DNA of 64,000 nucleotides from assembly GCA_937915865.1 (NCBI GenBank), contig CALGIG010000025.1:1-64000 (forward strand). The letters run 5' to 3'. The notes under the pieces were generated by a model that had not been told where the DNA came from, ran no database searches, and saw only the letters and a program-made list of their open reading frames with translations. Shown piece after piece: positions 27,045 through 36,252 of this stretch (position 1 is the stretch's first letter; each line of letters opens with the position of its first letter). Origin of the DNA: an uncultured Prolixibacteraceae bacterium. Lineage in GTDB: Bacteria; Bacteroidota; Bacteroidia; Bacteroidales; Prolixibacteraceae. The position numbers were made by a program, and so were the translations under genes.

Positions 27045-27710
27045 ATGGCAGACTTTATTCCACAAAACGATGCCGAATTTAACTTGTGGCAAGCAAATCT
27101 GGTTGAGGTTGTAGAATCGGGCCAGTTGGATTGGGGTATCTCTCCCGACGACTTGGCTACATTAAAAAACAAACAAACTGTTTGGACAAAAGCTTTTGCC
27201 AAGGCAAGCAACAAACAAAGCCGCTCTAGTTCTGATGTACAGGCTAAAAATGAAGCCCGTGAAACGTATGTAAAAGACCTGCGTAGTTTCGTTGCCCAAT
27301 GGCTGGCCAACAACACGAAAGTGTCGAACTCTGATCGTGAACGCATGGGCCTGACTGTAAAATCGGGTACGCGGACTTCGGTTAAAGTACCGGCTACAGT
27401 TCCAATTGGAACCGTTGATTTTTCGGTGCTTCGCCAGCACACCATTAATTATTCTGATGAAGCTACCCCTCGCAGCAAGGCTAAACCCGCCGGAGTACAC
27501 GGTTGCGAAATCTGGATGAAAATTGATGGCGCTCCTCCTGTTGATGCCTCCGAACTAAGCTATGTCGCTACCGACACCAGTTCGCCTTATACGGTGAATT
27601 TCGAAGGTAAGTATGCCGGTAAAATGGTTTACTATTGGTTACGATGGGTGAACTCGCGCGGTGAGCGTGGCCCCTGGGGCAGCACCATCAGCGCGATGGT
27701 GGCCGGGTAA
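27045..27710 (+). CDS. Conserved-looking hypothetical protein, two-part
   Basis: 221 aa, no signal peptide. Residues 1-110 are helical and charged (FNLWQANLVEVVESG, LATLKNKQTVWTKAFAKA, YVKDLRSFVAQWLANN). Residues ~130-221 look like a fibronectin-III/Ig-like beta domain ending YYWLRWVNSRGERGPWGSTISAMVAG. I cannot assign a function. A strong terminator follows, so it is a monocistronic unit. The G+C-richer composition contrasts with the A+T-rich island that begins just downstream. Confidence 0.7.
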   Translation: MADFIPQNDAEFNLWQANLVEVVESGQLDWGISPDDLATLKNKQTVWTKAFAKASNKQSRSSSDVQAKNEARETYVKDLRSFVAQWLANNTKVSNSDRERMGLTVKSGTRTSVKVPATVPIGTVDFSVLRQHTINYSDEATPRSKAKPAGVHGCEIWMKIDGAPPVDASELSYVATDTSSPYTVNFEGKYAGKMVYYWLRWVNSRGERGPWGSTISAMVAG

Positions 27711-27729
27711 ACCAATTTAAAAACAACAG

Positions 27730-27764
27730 ACCTCTGGGGTTGAAAGGCTCCGGAGGTTTTTTAA
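27730..27764 (+). terminator. Rho-independent terminator of the 221-aa protein gene
   Basis: ACCTCTGG (27730-27737) pairs with CCGGAGGT (one G-T), followed by TTTTTT, starting ~20 bp after the stop codon. Confidence 0.75.
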
Positions 27765-27789
27765 TGAGAAAATTGAAAAAACTAAAGGT

Positions 27790-27933
27790 ATGGACGTTCG
27801 ATCCCAACATACGTTCAAGCGCAAAACCATCATGCTGATGCTTACCTATCAGTGTAATCTGGATTGCGTGTATTGCTATGAGAAAGAAAGTGATAAAAAG
27901 AACAATGTGTATGAATATAATGGATTGTTTTAA
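27790..27933 (+). pseudogene. Radical-SAM protein N-terminal stub
   Basis: A 47-codon ORF beginning MDVRSQHTFKRKTIMLMLT contains the canonical radical-SAM [4Fe-4S] motif C-N-L-D-C-V-Y-C (CxxxCxxC variant, Cys at 22, 26, 29) followed by YEK. This is the start of radical-SAM/SPASM peptide- or sulfatase-maturase-type enzymes of ~350-450 aa. After residue ~36 the frame reads into unrelated A+T-rich sequence and stops, 11 bp before the DUF4407-like gene. It is best read as a gene truncated by insertion of the island. No 3' part was seen on the far side. Confidence 0.6.
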
Positions 27934-27944
27934 ATAATAACAAT

Positions 27945-29315
27945 ATGTGTGAAAATCAAAAACGAAATAGAAGCTTTAGAAATTGGTTTCAACATTTTTT
28001 GTGGAATGCTGCGGGAGCGGAAGTTTCTATACTGGAATCAGAGGAATGTAAAACAGATCATCAAAAATTCTCGGCAATTGGGGCTACAATATTAATGACA
28101 TCTGTTATTGCATTTTTTGCCGGAACATCTGCTGCATGGTATTTTAGTATTCATGGTGAAAACGGAACCGGAAATCTTCCGATGTCTCTTTTTTTTGGGT
28201 TATTGTGGGCTTTATTAATTTTTACGATTGATAGAAGCTTGGTAATAACATTGAAAAAGAATCCAGAAAAAGGAAAATTTCATAAAGTATGGGGACCATT
28301 TTTTTTTCGAGTTATACTTGCCGGTTTAGTTGCTTTTATGATTTCTATTCCTTTAGAGCTTTTTGTGTTCAAGGACTATATTGCTATAAAGGCCGATGAA
28401 CAATTAATTAAAGCAGATTCAATTTACCGACTGAATGTTCCGGAAACAAGAAAAATTAATGATAGAATTGCTGAAATCAATGTTTTAATTGCTTCTATTG
28501 GAAAAGATCAGGAAAGATTACAAAATACAAAAGATCAGACAAAAGGATTGATTAGTACAAAAATTGATTTAAGTTCTAAATTGGGTAACCCAGAAACGGA
28601 GAGGTATAAAAATGCAATAGCCCGAATTACAGAGATAGAGAAAAAGCTTAATGATAAGTCAACAACCGAGAGTGAAAAAGGCTTATTAGAAGAAGAAAGA
28701 AAAAGGAATCAGGAAATTGTTAATGAGGAAAAGAACCAGCACGATAGAACCATAAATGTGCAAATAAACAATACGAAAGAGGGCATTTCCTTTTATGATA
28801 CTGATATTAATGAATTGAAAGAAACAATAAGACAAAATGATTCCATAAAGGAGGTTTATGAAAAAGAAAAGAATCGTTTAGCATTTACACGTGATTCTCT
28901 TGTTAATGTGCATATTGCAAAATATAAAAACAGCAATCAATTTATAAATAACTATAAAATATTAGCTACAGCAGTTACTGAACCAGGCTCTGAGTATGAA
29001 TTATTGTTTTTGTGGCTTATCCGATCTTTGTTCTTCATTATAGAAATCCTACCTACACTGGTTAAAATTATATCTGAAGCAGGCAATTACGATTGGATAA
29101 TTTTTACGAGGGAAGAAAGTAGAAAATTGGTGAGTCAAGATGCACAATACCAAAAGAATGAGATGAGTGTTTTATTGCAAAAGCAAAAGATCGTAAATCA
29201 AATGGAAATTAGTACACTGGAGGAAGAACAGATACGGAATAAACGTGAGCAATTAGACAAAGAAATAATTGAAGACGCAAAAAGACAAAAACCTGTAGAT
29301 TACGAACCGATATAA
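27945..29315 (+). CDS. DUF4407-like four-TM membrane protein with coiled coil
   Basis: 456 aa. TM segments lie at ~43-67 (SAIGATILMTSVIAFFAGTS), 81-103, 115-143 and ~347-372. The second TM ends in LIFTIDRSLV, the Asp-Arg motif typical of DUF4407 proteins. Between TM3 and TM4 is a ~200-residue charged coiled-coil (repeated E/K/R with ITEIEKKLNDK). A C-terminal charged coil follows TM4. It probably forms an inner-membrane assembly with a large soluble loop. It is the first gene of the island; the Hsp70-like gene starts 9 bp downstream, so they are co-transcribed. Molecular role unknown. Confidence 0.75.
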   Translation: MCENQKRNRSFRNWFQHFLWNAAGAEVSILESEECKTDHQKFSAIGATILMTSVIAFFAGTSAAWYFSIHGENGTGNLPMSLFFGLLWALLIFTIDRSLVITLKKNPEKGKFHKVWGPFFFRVILAGLVAFMISIPLELFVFKDYIAIKADEQLIKADSIYRLNVPETRKINDRIAEINVLIASIGKDQERLQNTKDQTKGLISTKIDLSSKLGNPETERYKNAIARITEIEKKLNDKSTTESEKGLLEEERKRNQEIVNEEKNQHDRTINVQINNTKEGISFYDTDINELKETIRQNDSIKEVYEKEKNRLAFTRDSLVNVHIAKYKNSNQFINNYKILATAVTEPGSEYELLFLWLIRSLFFIIEILPTLVKIISEAGNYDWIIFTREESRKLVSQDAQYQKNEMSVLLQKQKIVNQMEISTLEEEQIRNKREQLDKEIIEDAKRQKPVDYEPI

Positions 29316-29324
29316 AAACTATTT

Positions 29325-32300
29325 ATGATATCAGTTAATTTTAACGAAGCAATTGGATCTCGAAAGCTAATTGCAATTAAGGAGTTTGATTTACCAAAAA
29401 GAAGTTTTGGCAGAAACATATATACAAAGCTCGAAATAAGTCCATCGATCGGAAATAAAAACAAACTTGAACGTGTTGGAAATTTATTCGGTTTTCAAAC
29501 AAAGAATAATTTAGGATTAGAAAAAGAATTTAGGATTAAAAAATGGTTTAAAGACTCAAAAGTTACTATCTGGTTCGACCCGAATGCGATTACAGATTTA
29601 ACAGATGATGATCTTGATGAATTTGGTTTTCAAATTAATCTTTTTACATACAAAGATTCAGATAAAGAAGAAGCTGCATATCCAATCAGGGGTAGTGTGA
29701 AAATAGAAAAAATAGAAGCCAAATTATTGTTTATGGAAGTTGATCCTATTCATGAGCAGACTGAGCATTCAAAGAAGACTGAAGTTATTGCACGGGCAAA
29801 AATAACTTATGAGAGATTGGCACCGATTAAAAAACCTGACTCCAAGATTGTTCTTTTGGAAGAGTTAAGCGATTTATTATCAATTCATAAAATTGAAGAT
29901 CCTATTAAGGAGAATAATAAAGTATCCTATTTCTATGACATAGCCATTGATTTATCCAAAATTGAGAATCCAGAGCAAGAAATAGTCCCGCAGGGCAAAA
30001 TCAAGGTATCTTATAATGGAGTGAATAAGGAAGCATTTTTTCGACATCATATCGTTTCATATCTTCCCAAATTAAAAGAGCCTTCCTTAAAGTTAAACGA
30101 ACAATCATCAAATGGAATAATTTTTACTAATGAAAAAGTTTGTATTGGAACGCTTTCATTACAATATGAAACCAAAGAAAGTACTGCTGACGTAGTTTCT
30201 TCAATTGAGTTTCCAGAAAAGTTGAGTGGGTTATTTTTCTTAGAGCCTAATAATTCATCGTTTATAATTAACCATCAAAACAGTAGTTTTGATTTTAAAG
30301 TATATGCTGATACATCTAAAATTGGCAATCCTGCATCAGAAAGTGAAGTTTATAAATTGGAAATTCAAAATTATTTGAATAGAAAAACTTTAAGGAAATT
30401 TGAATTAATTAACTTTCCAATTTATCGAAACAACGATTCAACAAGGATGAATGTACGTTTTTTAAATTTATTGACAAATAATGAATTAAAAGCATTTGGC
30501 AATAATGACCCTATTAATATTGGTGAAATTCAATCATTAGAAAATGAATTTGCTCAAAGCTGTAAAATTCTAACTATTAAAATTAGAAATACATGTAAGT
30601 TAAAAGATGATGGTAGATTATTCTTCTTAAAACCACAGTTAATAACAACACAGACGAATTTGCTTTCTATTGCTAGTTCAAAGGATATATACATCATTTC
30701 TAATGGTTTAGATGAATCCATTGAATTTGAAGTTCGGTTCAATTATAGCGAGGCAAGAAAACACATTAATTCACGAATAAATTTTGGAATACAAATTCCA
30801 TATTATGAGGATAAAATTGGTTTTTATGATAATGATAGTTTAGACGAGGTTAAGAGTCTTTGTGAGAGTTTGAATTTTCCCAAGAAGATGTTCTCTTTCA
30901 TTATTGTAAAAGAAATAGGTACCAATTGGACTTGTGTTGATTTCGGAACGGCCGCAGTTGTTGTTACAAGAGATGGCGAAAATGAAGTATTAGATTTGCA
31001 CAAAATTCAGAAAAAATTATTGGAGGAGGAAGGTCGTGTAGGTGAAGATATTCGTTTATATGAAAGAGGAACACCCTTTATTTCATCAAGGGTAATGTTT
31101 AAAAATTCGGAAAGATATAATGCTCCAAAGATGGTTGATAATTTCTATAGATTTTCGCCTTATGAAGGAGAGGTTGCAGGAGCACCTCAAAATGTATCAC
31201 CTCCGATTAAAAGTATTATTGGCCACAGGAATATATATAAACGATTTGAAAATAAACTTAGTTTTAAAGGAAGCGATGGTAAAGAATCGGTCGTTAATAG
31301 TTCGATGTTGAATCCAATAGTTGTAATTAGAGAGGTTTATTCTCAATTTATAAAAAAATACATTGGTGAAGATGTTAAAAATTTAGTTTTTACTTATCCT
31401 AATAACTTCAGTAAAAATAAGATTAGGTTTATTGAAAGTTTATATGCTGACTATTTAGGTGACATAACAATTAAGTCAATTTCAGAATCAGATGCAGCAT
31501 TGCTTGAATATGTTGCTTCAGAACGATTTAATCCCGAAGAGTTTAATTCACCTAAAAATATCTTGGTTTATGATATGGGTGCTGGAACCTTAGATATTTC
31601 TTATGCGCAAGTTTCAATAGACAAAACTGCACGAAGATCAATTAAAATTTTAGGAAGAATTGGGAATAACATGGGAGGGGATTACCTTGATTATACTATT
31701 GCTAAAATTCTATGTGATACAGACTACAAGAAAGAAAACTATCTTAAATTTTCTGGAGGTAGATCTTTTTATCTCAAAGAAAGAATAAAGGAATTTAAAC
31801 AAGATGCAGATATAACTGATCATAACAATAAAACAATTAATATTCCTCTTGAAGATACCATTTTCAATTTCACTAATGCCGATATTCTTAGCCATGATTT
31901 TGTTAAGAAATATGTTGACGATTGCACTAATGGAATTATCGCTGATTTAGAGGCATTTTTAGGCTTTAATTTAATGCCAGATCGGGTTATTTTAACCGGA
32001 AGAGCGTCTCAATTCTCTCTTTTATTTCAGAACCTAAGAAGAATATTGGCGCTGAATGATTATGATATAATACGATATAGACGCGAAGAATCAATTGAAT
32101 CTAAAACAGTTGTATCAAAAGGAGCATTGCTTTATGCTAACTTATTTCGTAATACGAATAGTTTTATTCAACTTGAAAATAAAAATTTGTTTTATTCTTT
32201 TGGGATAATTTACACAAATATACTTTCTAATGATAAAGAATATTTGGAGTTATTAAGTCCTCGCACAAAGTTCAAAAGAATCAATGAAAAGAGCAATTTA

Positions 32301-32618
32301 AAGGACTATGAATCAGATATAGTACAAATAAATTTAAGTATAACACCACAAATTGAAATAGTTCAGAGTTTCTCCTCCAATACATTAGAAGACTTCCAGT
32401 TGAAAAGAGAAAATGTTAGTATTGTTGGGGTTCTTAAAAATAATGGTCAATTTGAGAATGCCAATATTAAACTAAGTTTTTATGAAGAGCAGGATTTAGA
32501 ATGTGAGATTAACGGGCATTTGTATCGATTTGAAGATAAATATCTTAACTTTAATAATATAGGTGAGGTTTTTTATGGAATGATGTGGCCACATTGGATT
32601 AATACTGAAAATAATTGA
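29325..32618 (+). CDS. Large protein with C-terminal Hsp70/actin-fold ATPase domain
   Basis: 1097 aa. The first ~530 residues are beta-rich and of unknown fold, perhaps tandem Ig-like domains (charged, alternating pattern, no signal peptide). The ASKHA ATPase follows: phosphate-1 motif VDFGTAAVV (D539), phosphate-2 motif YDMGAGTLDIS (D750), NNMGGDYLDYTIAK (as in DnaK GGxDFD), and adenosine motif VILTGRAS (~890). A beta-like tail of ~100 residues replaces the usual peptide-binding domain. It is a divergent Hsp70-like protein in an island with DUF4407, coiled-coil and ATPase-methyltransferase genes. It ends 2 bp before the next ATG. I infer a cytosolic chaperone- or switch-like role. Confidence 0.7.
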   Translation: MISVNFNEAIGSRKLIAIKEFDLPKRSFGRNIYTKLEISPSIGNKNKLERVGNLFGFQTKNNLGLEKEFRIKKWFKDSKVTIWFDPNAITDLTDDDLDEFGFQINLFTYKDSDKEEAAYPIRGSVKIEKIEAKLLFMEVDPIHEQTEHSKKTEVIARAKITYERLAPIKKPDSKIVLLEELSDLLSIHKIEDPIKENNKVSYFYDIAIDLSKIENPEQEIVPQGKIKVSYNGVNKEAFFRHHIVSYLPKLKEPSLKLNEQSSNGIIFTNEKVCIGTLSLQYETKESTADVVSSIEFPEKLSGLFFLEPNNSSFIINHQNSSFDFKVYADTSKIGNPASESEVYKLEIQNYLNRKTLRKFELINFPIYRNNDSTRMNVRFLNLLTNNELKAFGNNDPINIGEIQSLENEFAQSCKILTIKIRNTCKLKDDGRLFFLKPQLITTQTNLLSIASSKDIYIISNGLDESIEFEVRFNYSEARKHINSRINFGIQIPYYEDKIGFYDNDSLDEVKSLCESLNFPKKMFSFIIVKEIGTNWTCVDFGTAAVVVTRDGENEVLDLHKIQKKLLEEEGRVGEDIRLYERGTPFISSRVMFKNSERYNAPKMVDNFYRFSPYEGEVAGAPQNVSPPIKSIIGHRNIYKRFENKLSFKGSDGKESVVNSSMLNPIVVIREVYSQFIKKYIGEDVKNLVFTYPNNFSKNKIRFIESLYADYLGDITIKSISESDAALLEYVASERFNPEEFNSPKNILVYDMGAGTLDISYAQVSIDKTARRSIKILGRIGNNMGGDYLDYTIAKILCDTDYKKENYLKFSGGRSFYLKERIKEFKQDADITDHNNKTINIPLEDTIFNFTNADILSHDFVKKYVDDCTNGIIADLEAFLGFNLMPDRVILTGRASQFSLLFQNLRRILALNDYDIIRYRREESIESKTVVSKGALLYANLFRNTNSFIQLENKNLFYSFGIIYTNILSNDKEYLELLSPRTKFKRINEKSNLKDYESDIVQINLSITPQIEIVQSFSSNTLEDFQLKRENVSIVGVLKNNGQFENANIKLSFYEEQDLECEINGHLYRFEDKYLNFNNIGEVFYGMMWPHWINTENN

Positions 32619-32620
32619 TT

Positions 32621-33766
32621 ATGAAACCAGAGGAAAAATTTGATTTGGAGAAAGAAGAAAATACAAATCAGGAAATATTTGATTCTTTAAGGAATGGTTT
32701 GACATTAATTGAAAATTTATATCATCAACGGAATGGTATTGCCTCGTTGTTAGGTGCTCTTTTGCTAGAAAAAGAGAAGGAAATTGCGCGATTAGAAAAT
32801 GAAGTTGGAAAGTTTAAAGAATCTGAACAAAAGGATAAAGAGAAACTTCAGTCAAAAAATTCTGAAATAGATAAATTAAAGAATACCATTTTAAATAAGG
32901 ATAATGACATTCTTGATCTCAATAATAAATTGATCGTTCACGCAAATTCAATTCATGAGTGTAATGAAACAATCAATACATTAAGAAAAGAAAAATTACA
33001 ATTAGAGGAGATTAACAAAGAAAATAGTGCTCGTATAGAAGAATTAAAAACTAAATGTGCTGATCAGGAACTCTTAATCCAAGGGCTTGAAAAAGAAAAT
33101 CAAGAAAAGGATTCCCTTATTAAAAATTTAAAAATAGATTCTAACGAATTAGAAAGGCAATTATCTCTTCACAATGAATTCTTAACTAAAAACAGAAGCA
33201 GAGAAGAACAAGTATGTGATCAATTATCTTCTTCATTAAAGATATTATCAGATCAAATCGAAACCAAAGATTTTGTTAATTCTTCCTTTTCAAAAATTGG
33301 ATTTGATAAAGAGGTTTTTGCCAATTTAATTTCTTCTTTTATAGAGATTAAAGAAGAGAAATTTGATTTCTGGAGTTATTTAAATTATAGTTTTTCTGAC
33401 CATTTATTTGATTTGCTAATTAAAAACAAGGCAACTTTTTCAAAAATATTCAAGCTCTACTCCTATGCCAGAGCTGAGAAAATTCAACCTGATTTAAAAA
33501 ATGTATTGAATGTTGATCTTTTCGTTAAAACATTAACAACCATACAGAATTTATTCTCAGTGGAAAATATTCATTTATATTATCCCTTATTGCTGTTTGA
33601 TAAATATACTTCTGAAAATTATGATTTGGAAGATTATAATATGATTAATCAAATTAATGAGAGTTATACAAATTCATTTGAGTATAATACAATTATCGAT
33701 CTAGAACAAGTAGGTATTATTTTTAAAGCTCAAAAAATTAAACCCAAAGTCTCAAAGAAAAATTAG
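32621..33766 (+). CDS. Coiled-coil protein, island partner
   Basis: 381 aa from ATG 32621. An in-frame TTG at 32615 overlaps the upstream stop and is less likely. Residues ~45-200 are a long uninterrupted coiled coil (EKEKEIARLENEVGKFKESE, repeated leucines at heptad spacing). The C-terminal ~180 residues form a predicted helical globular domain (KIGFDKEVFANLISSFIEIK, LFVKTLTTIQNLFSVENI). I do not recognise a family. A coiled coil followed by a compact domain next to an Hsp70-like protein recalls the GrpE/DnaK layout, but I see no GrpE motif. Confidence 0.65.
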   Translation: MKPEEKFDLEKEENTNQEIFDSLRNGLTLIENLYHQRNGIASLLGALLLEKEKEIARLENEVGKFKESEQKDKEKLQSKNSEIDKLKNTILNKDNDILDLNNKLIVHANSIHECNETINTLRKEKLQLEEINKENSARIEELKTKCADQELLIQGLEKENQEKDSLIKNLKIDSNELERQLSLHNEFLTKNRSREEQVCDQLSSSLKILSDQIETKDFVNSSFSKIGFDKEVFANLISSFIEIKEEKFDFWSYLNYSFSDHLFDLLIKNKATFSKIFKLYSYARAEKIQPDLKNVLNVDLFVKTLTTIQNLFSVENIHLYYPLLLFDKYTSENYDLEDYNMINQINESYTNSFEYNTIIDLEQVGIIFKAQKIKPKVSKKN

Positions 33767-33874
33767 CATTCAATAAAGTCATAAATGATTTTGGGAACAT
33801 TAAGAATTATTCTAAACCAAATTTATTAAACTAAATAAAATTTAGTTTATCGTTTTAAATGAACTCAAGAATAG

Positions 33875-35956
33875 ATGAAAATTAACAATATTACATTTGA
33901 AGAAAAAGTAACTTCTGAAATCGGGCTTAAAGCCATAGATCTTGATAGATTAGGCCATGTTGTTGCTTTAGTTGGTAGTAACGGTTCTGGAAAAACTAGA
34001 TTTTTAAAATTTATAGAATGTAACTTTCAGGAAATTATATTGCAGAATCTAAAGAACGATGAGTACAGACTGCATTTGTCTGAAGATATCTGCTCTGAAT
34101 ATGATGATTTTGAAAAGAAAAAAGATGAATTATTGAAAAAATACAATATTGATCCATCGATTTTTTTGACCTCTAGATTTGACAAAGAACAGCAACGGTT
34201 AAAAGATATAAAAAATGAATTACAGAATGAAATCGGTAAAATCGAGAAAAAGGAAAATATTGTAGAAGAGAAGATTTTGCATGATAAAAGAGCAGAATTA
34301 GAAGAATTAAAGGATAGATATTTTTCTTTTGCAGAGACAGGAATCGCGTACAAAGATTTACGTAATTATATTATTAATTCAAGTAGATACTTTAAGACTA
34401 TAGATCCAGATAAGGTTAAAGCTTTAGAGAAAAATTTGCAAGGTAATACTTTTGAGGATTTAGTTGAAAATGCAGCTTCAGTGTTAAAGTCAGATGAGCT
34501 TGAATGTATATATAAAGAAGCTCTGCCGTATTTTAAAAAATTTGTTAATAAGTTAAATAGGGAAAGACGTCCTTTTGGTGCAGATCAAATTGATTTTGAG
34601 AAAACTGAAATTTTTATACGATTTAACACATTTCGAGAATACTTTAATAAATTCTTCAAAAAGGAGCTGAGCTGGAGAGCAGATACAAGAATTGGAAATG
34701 ATGATGAAGGTTATTGGACTATAGATAAAAGAAAATTTGAATATGATGAATTTTCTGAGGGGGAGAAGATTCTTTTTGCATATGTATTTATGTTCTTTTT
34801 AGAGTCACAAAATAAAAAAATACAATTGAAGAATTGTATTATAAAAATTGATGAACCTGAGTTACACTTACATCCTGAAGCTGAGATCAATTTGATTGAA
34901 GGTGTTAGGAATATAATAGGAGATAAAGGACAGCTATGGATTGCTACTCATTCAATAAGTATTTTATCAAATCTGAATTATGATGAAATATTTATTATGA
35001 AACAAGGTGGAATAATTAAACAACAATATTCTAAACAAAAACAAGCGATTATAGAATTATTTAGATTGGATGAACATATTGATAAGTTGTCCGATTTTTT
35101 GATTTCAATCTCGGAATGGTCATTTGTTAATTTTGTAACAGAATGTTTTAAAAATCCTGAAGCACTTGAAACGTCGGGATCAAAGGATCCACAAATTAAG
35201 TCGTTTAAATATTTTTTAAATTCTATTTCAAATACTAAAAAAGTTGATTTACTTGATTTCGGTGCAGGAAAAGGGCGTCTTTTCAAACAATTAAGATCGG
35301 ATAATAAACTGAAAGATCGTTTTAATTATAATGCGTTAGAACCTGATGTTGAGATGCAAAAAGAATTAAAAGATATTGGGGTTCAAAATATTATTAAAGA
35401 GTATGAAGACTTAGAACCTCAATCGTTTGATTTAATTGTTTTATGTAATGTTCTTCATGAGATACCAGTAGCGAAATGGAAATCATCCTTGGATAAAATT
35501 ATTGACTCATTGAAGTCAGAGGGCTTTTTAATGATCATTGAGGCAAAAGTCCTTTCTAAAGGAGAAAAAGTGGGGAAAGTAGGTTATTTACTTTTAAATC
35601 CTGATGAGATAATTAAATTATTTTCTTTAAAAGGCAAGTCTGAAGATTATATTTATAATAAAAATTTAGCAGAAGAAGAAAAAGAGAAAATCGTATGTGT
35701 TGCTATTAATGAAAGTGAATTAGGTGCTGTAAGTGAAGATTCTATGAAGGAAACAATGAAATTTCTCAATGATAGAACACTTAATAAAATTGGAGAGATA
35801 AAAGAGAAAAAAGAGAAGGACGCTCGTAACAATTCAAAATTGGGTAGAGATCTTGCATTTCTATCTCAACTTCATATAAATTCAGAGCTAGCACTTCGTG
35901 TACTTAACCTTACTCAGAGTCAGATTGAAAATGGAATACGCCAAAATAGATTGTAA
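33875..35956 (+). CDS. ABC/SMC-type ATPase fused to SAM-dependent methyltransferase
   Basis: 693 aa. The N-terminal ATPase has Walker A GSNGSGKT (34-41) and an inserted charged coiled coil (~85-150). It also has signature FSEGEKIL (293-300), Walker B CIIKIDEPELHLHP (D326/E327) and H-loop IATHSISIL (~358), as in OLD/RecF/SMC-like AAA_15/AAA_21 ATPases. After a ~60-residue linker comes a class-I methyltransferase: motif I LLDFGAGKGRLF (461-467), acidic LEPDVEM, post-I DLIVLCNVLHEIP (~515-530), and GFLMIIEAKVL. ATPase plus methyltransferase in one chain is unusual. The Glu after Walker B is intact, so hydrolysis is likely. It is 108 bp after the coiled-coil gene, so it may have its own promoter. 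Confidence 0.8.
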   Translation: MKINNITFEEKVTSEIGLKAIDLDRLGHVVALVGSNGSGKTRFLKFIECNFQEIILQNLKNDEYRLHLSEDICSEYDDFEKKKDELLKKYNIDPSIFLTSRFDKEQQRLKDIKNELQNEIGKIEKKENIVEEKILHDKRAELEELKDRYFSFAETGIAYKDLRNYIINSSRYFKTIDPDKVKALEKNLQGNTFEDLVENAASVLKSDELECIYKEALPYFKKFVNKLNRERRPFGADQIDFEKTEIFIRFNTFREYFNKFFKKELSWRADTRIGNDDEGYWTIDKRKFEYDEFSEGEKILFAYVFMFFLESQNKKIQLKNCIIKIDEPELHLHPEAEINLIEGVRNIIGDKGQLWIATHSISILSNLNYDEIFIMKQGGIIKQQYSKQKQAIIELFRLDEHIDKLSDFLISISEWSFVNFVTECFKNPEALETSGSKDPQIKSFKYFLNSISNTKKVDLLDFGAGKGRLFKQLRSDNKLKDRFNYNALEPDVEMQKELKDIGVQNIIKEYEDLEPQSFDLIVLCNVLHEIPVAKWKSSLDKIIDSLKSEGFLMIIEAKVLSKGEKVGKVGYLLLNPDEIIKLFSLKGKSEDYIYNKNLAEEEKEKIVCVAINESELGAVSEDSMKETMKFLNDRTLNKIGEIKEKKEKDARNNSKLGRDLAFLSQLHINSELALRVLNLTQSQIENGIRQNRL

Positions 35957-36252
35957 AAGGTTAGCTGTATGGAATAAATCACAGAAACAATATACGATGT
36001 GGCGCTGGCGCAAATTGAAGAACCTCTCCTGCTAGTCGGGATATTCGTGGCTGCTGGTGGCGATACAAATCACCACTTATATAACATTGAATTTGTAATT
36101 CACACAAACTAAATGAAACTTAAGCATTAGGCCAACCCCGTGTTGTTTATGTGAGTTGGTCAAATGCTTACAGTCATTTCTCATCAAATCCGAATCCTTT
36201 TATTAATTCTCCAAAAAGATCGTAATTTAGTTCCCTGCTGAAAATAGGCCGT
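35957..36252. other. Right boundary of the island, repeat debris and HTCS upstream region
   Basis: 296 bp with no gene. At 36049-36080 a degraded REP-like palindrome (GGTGGCGATACAAATCACCAC) relates to the element at 19951. No radical-SAM 3' remnant is visible. Confidence 0.45.

Noticed and set aside
26671..27114. 147-aa open frame across array 2
   Set aside because: It starts at a non-ATG codon, runs through the 21-bp array and overlaps the start of the better-supported gene at 27045 in another frame.
27945..35956. Prophage or integrative element
   Set aside because: No integrase, transposase, structural or conjugation genes, and no att-like repeats found at the island ends (only a shared AACAATAT word).
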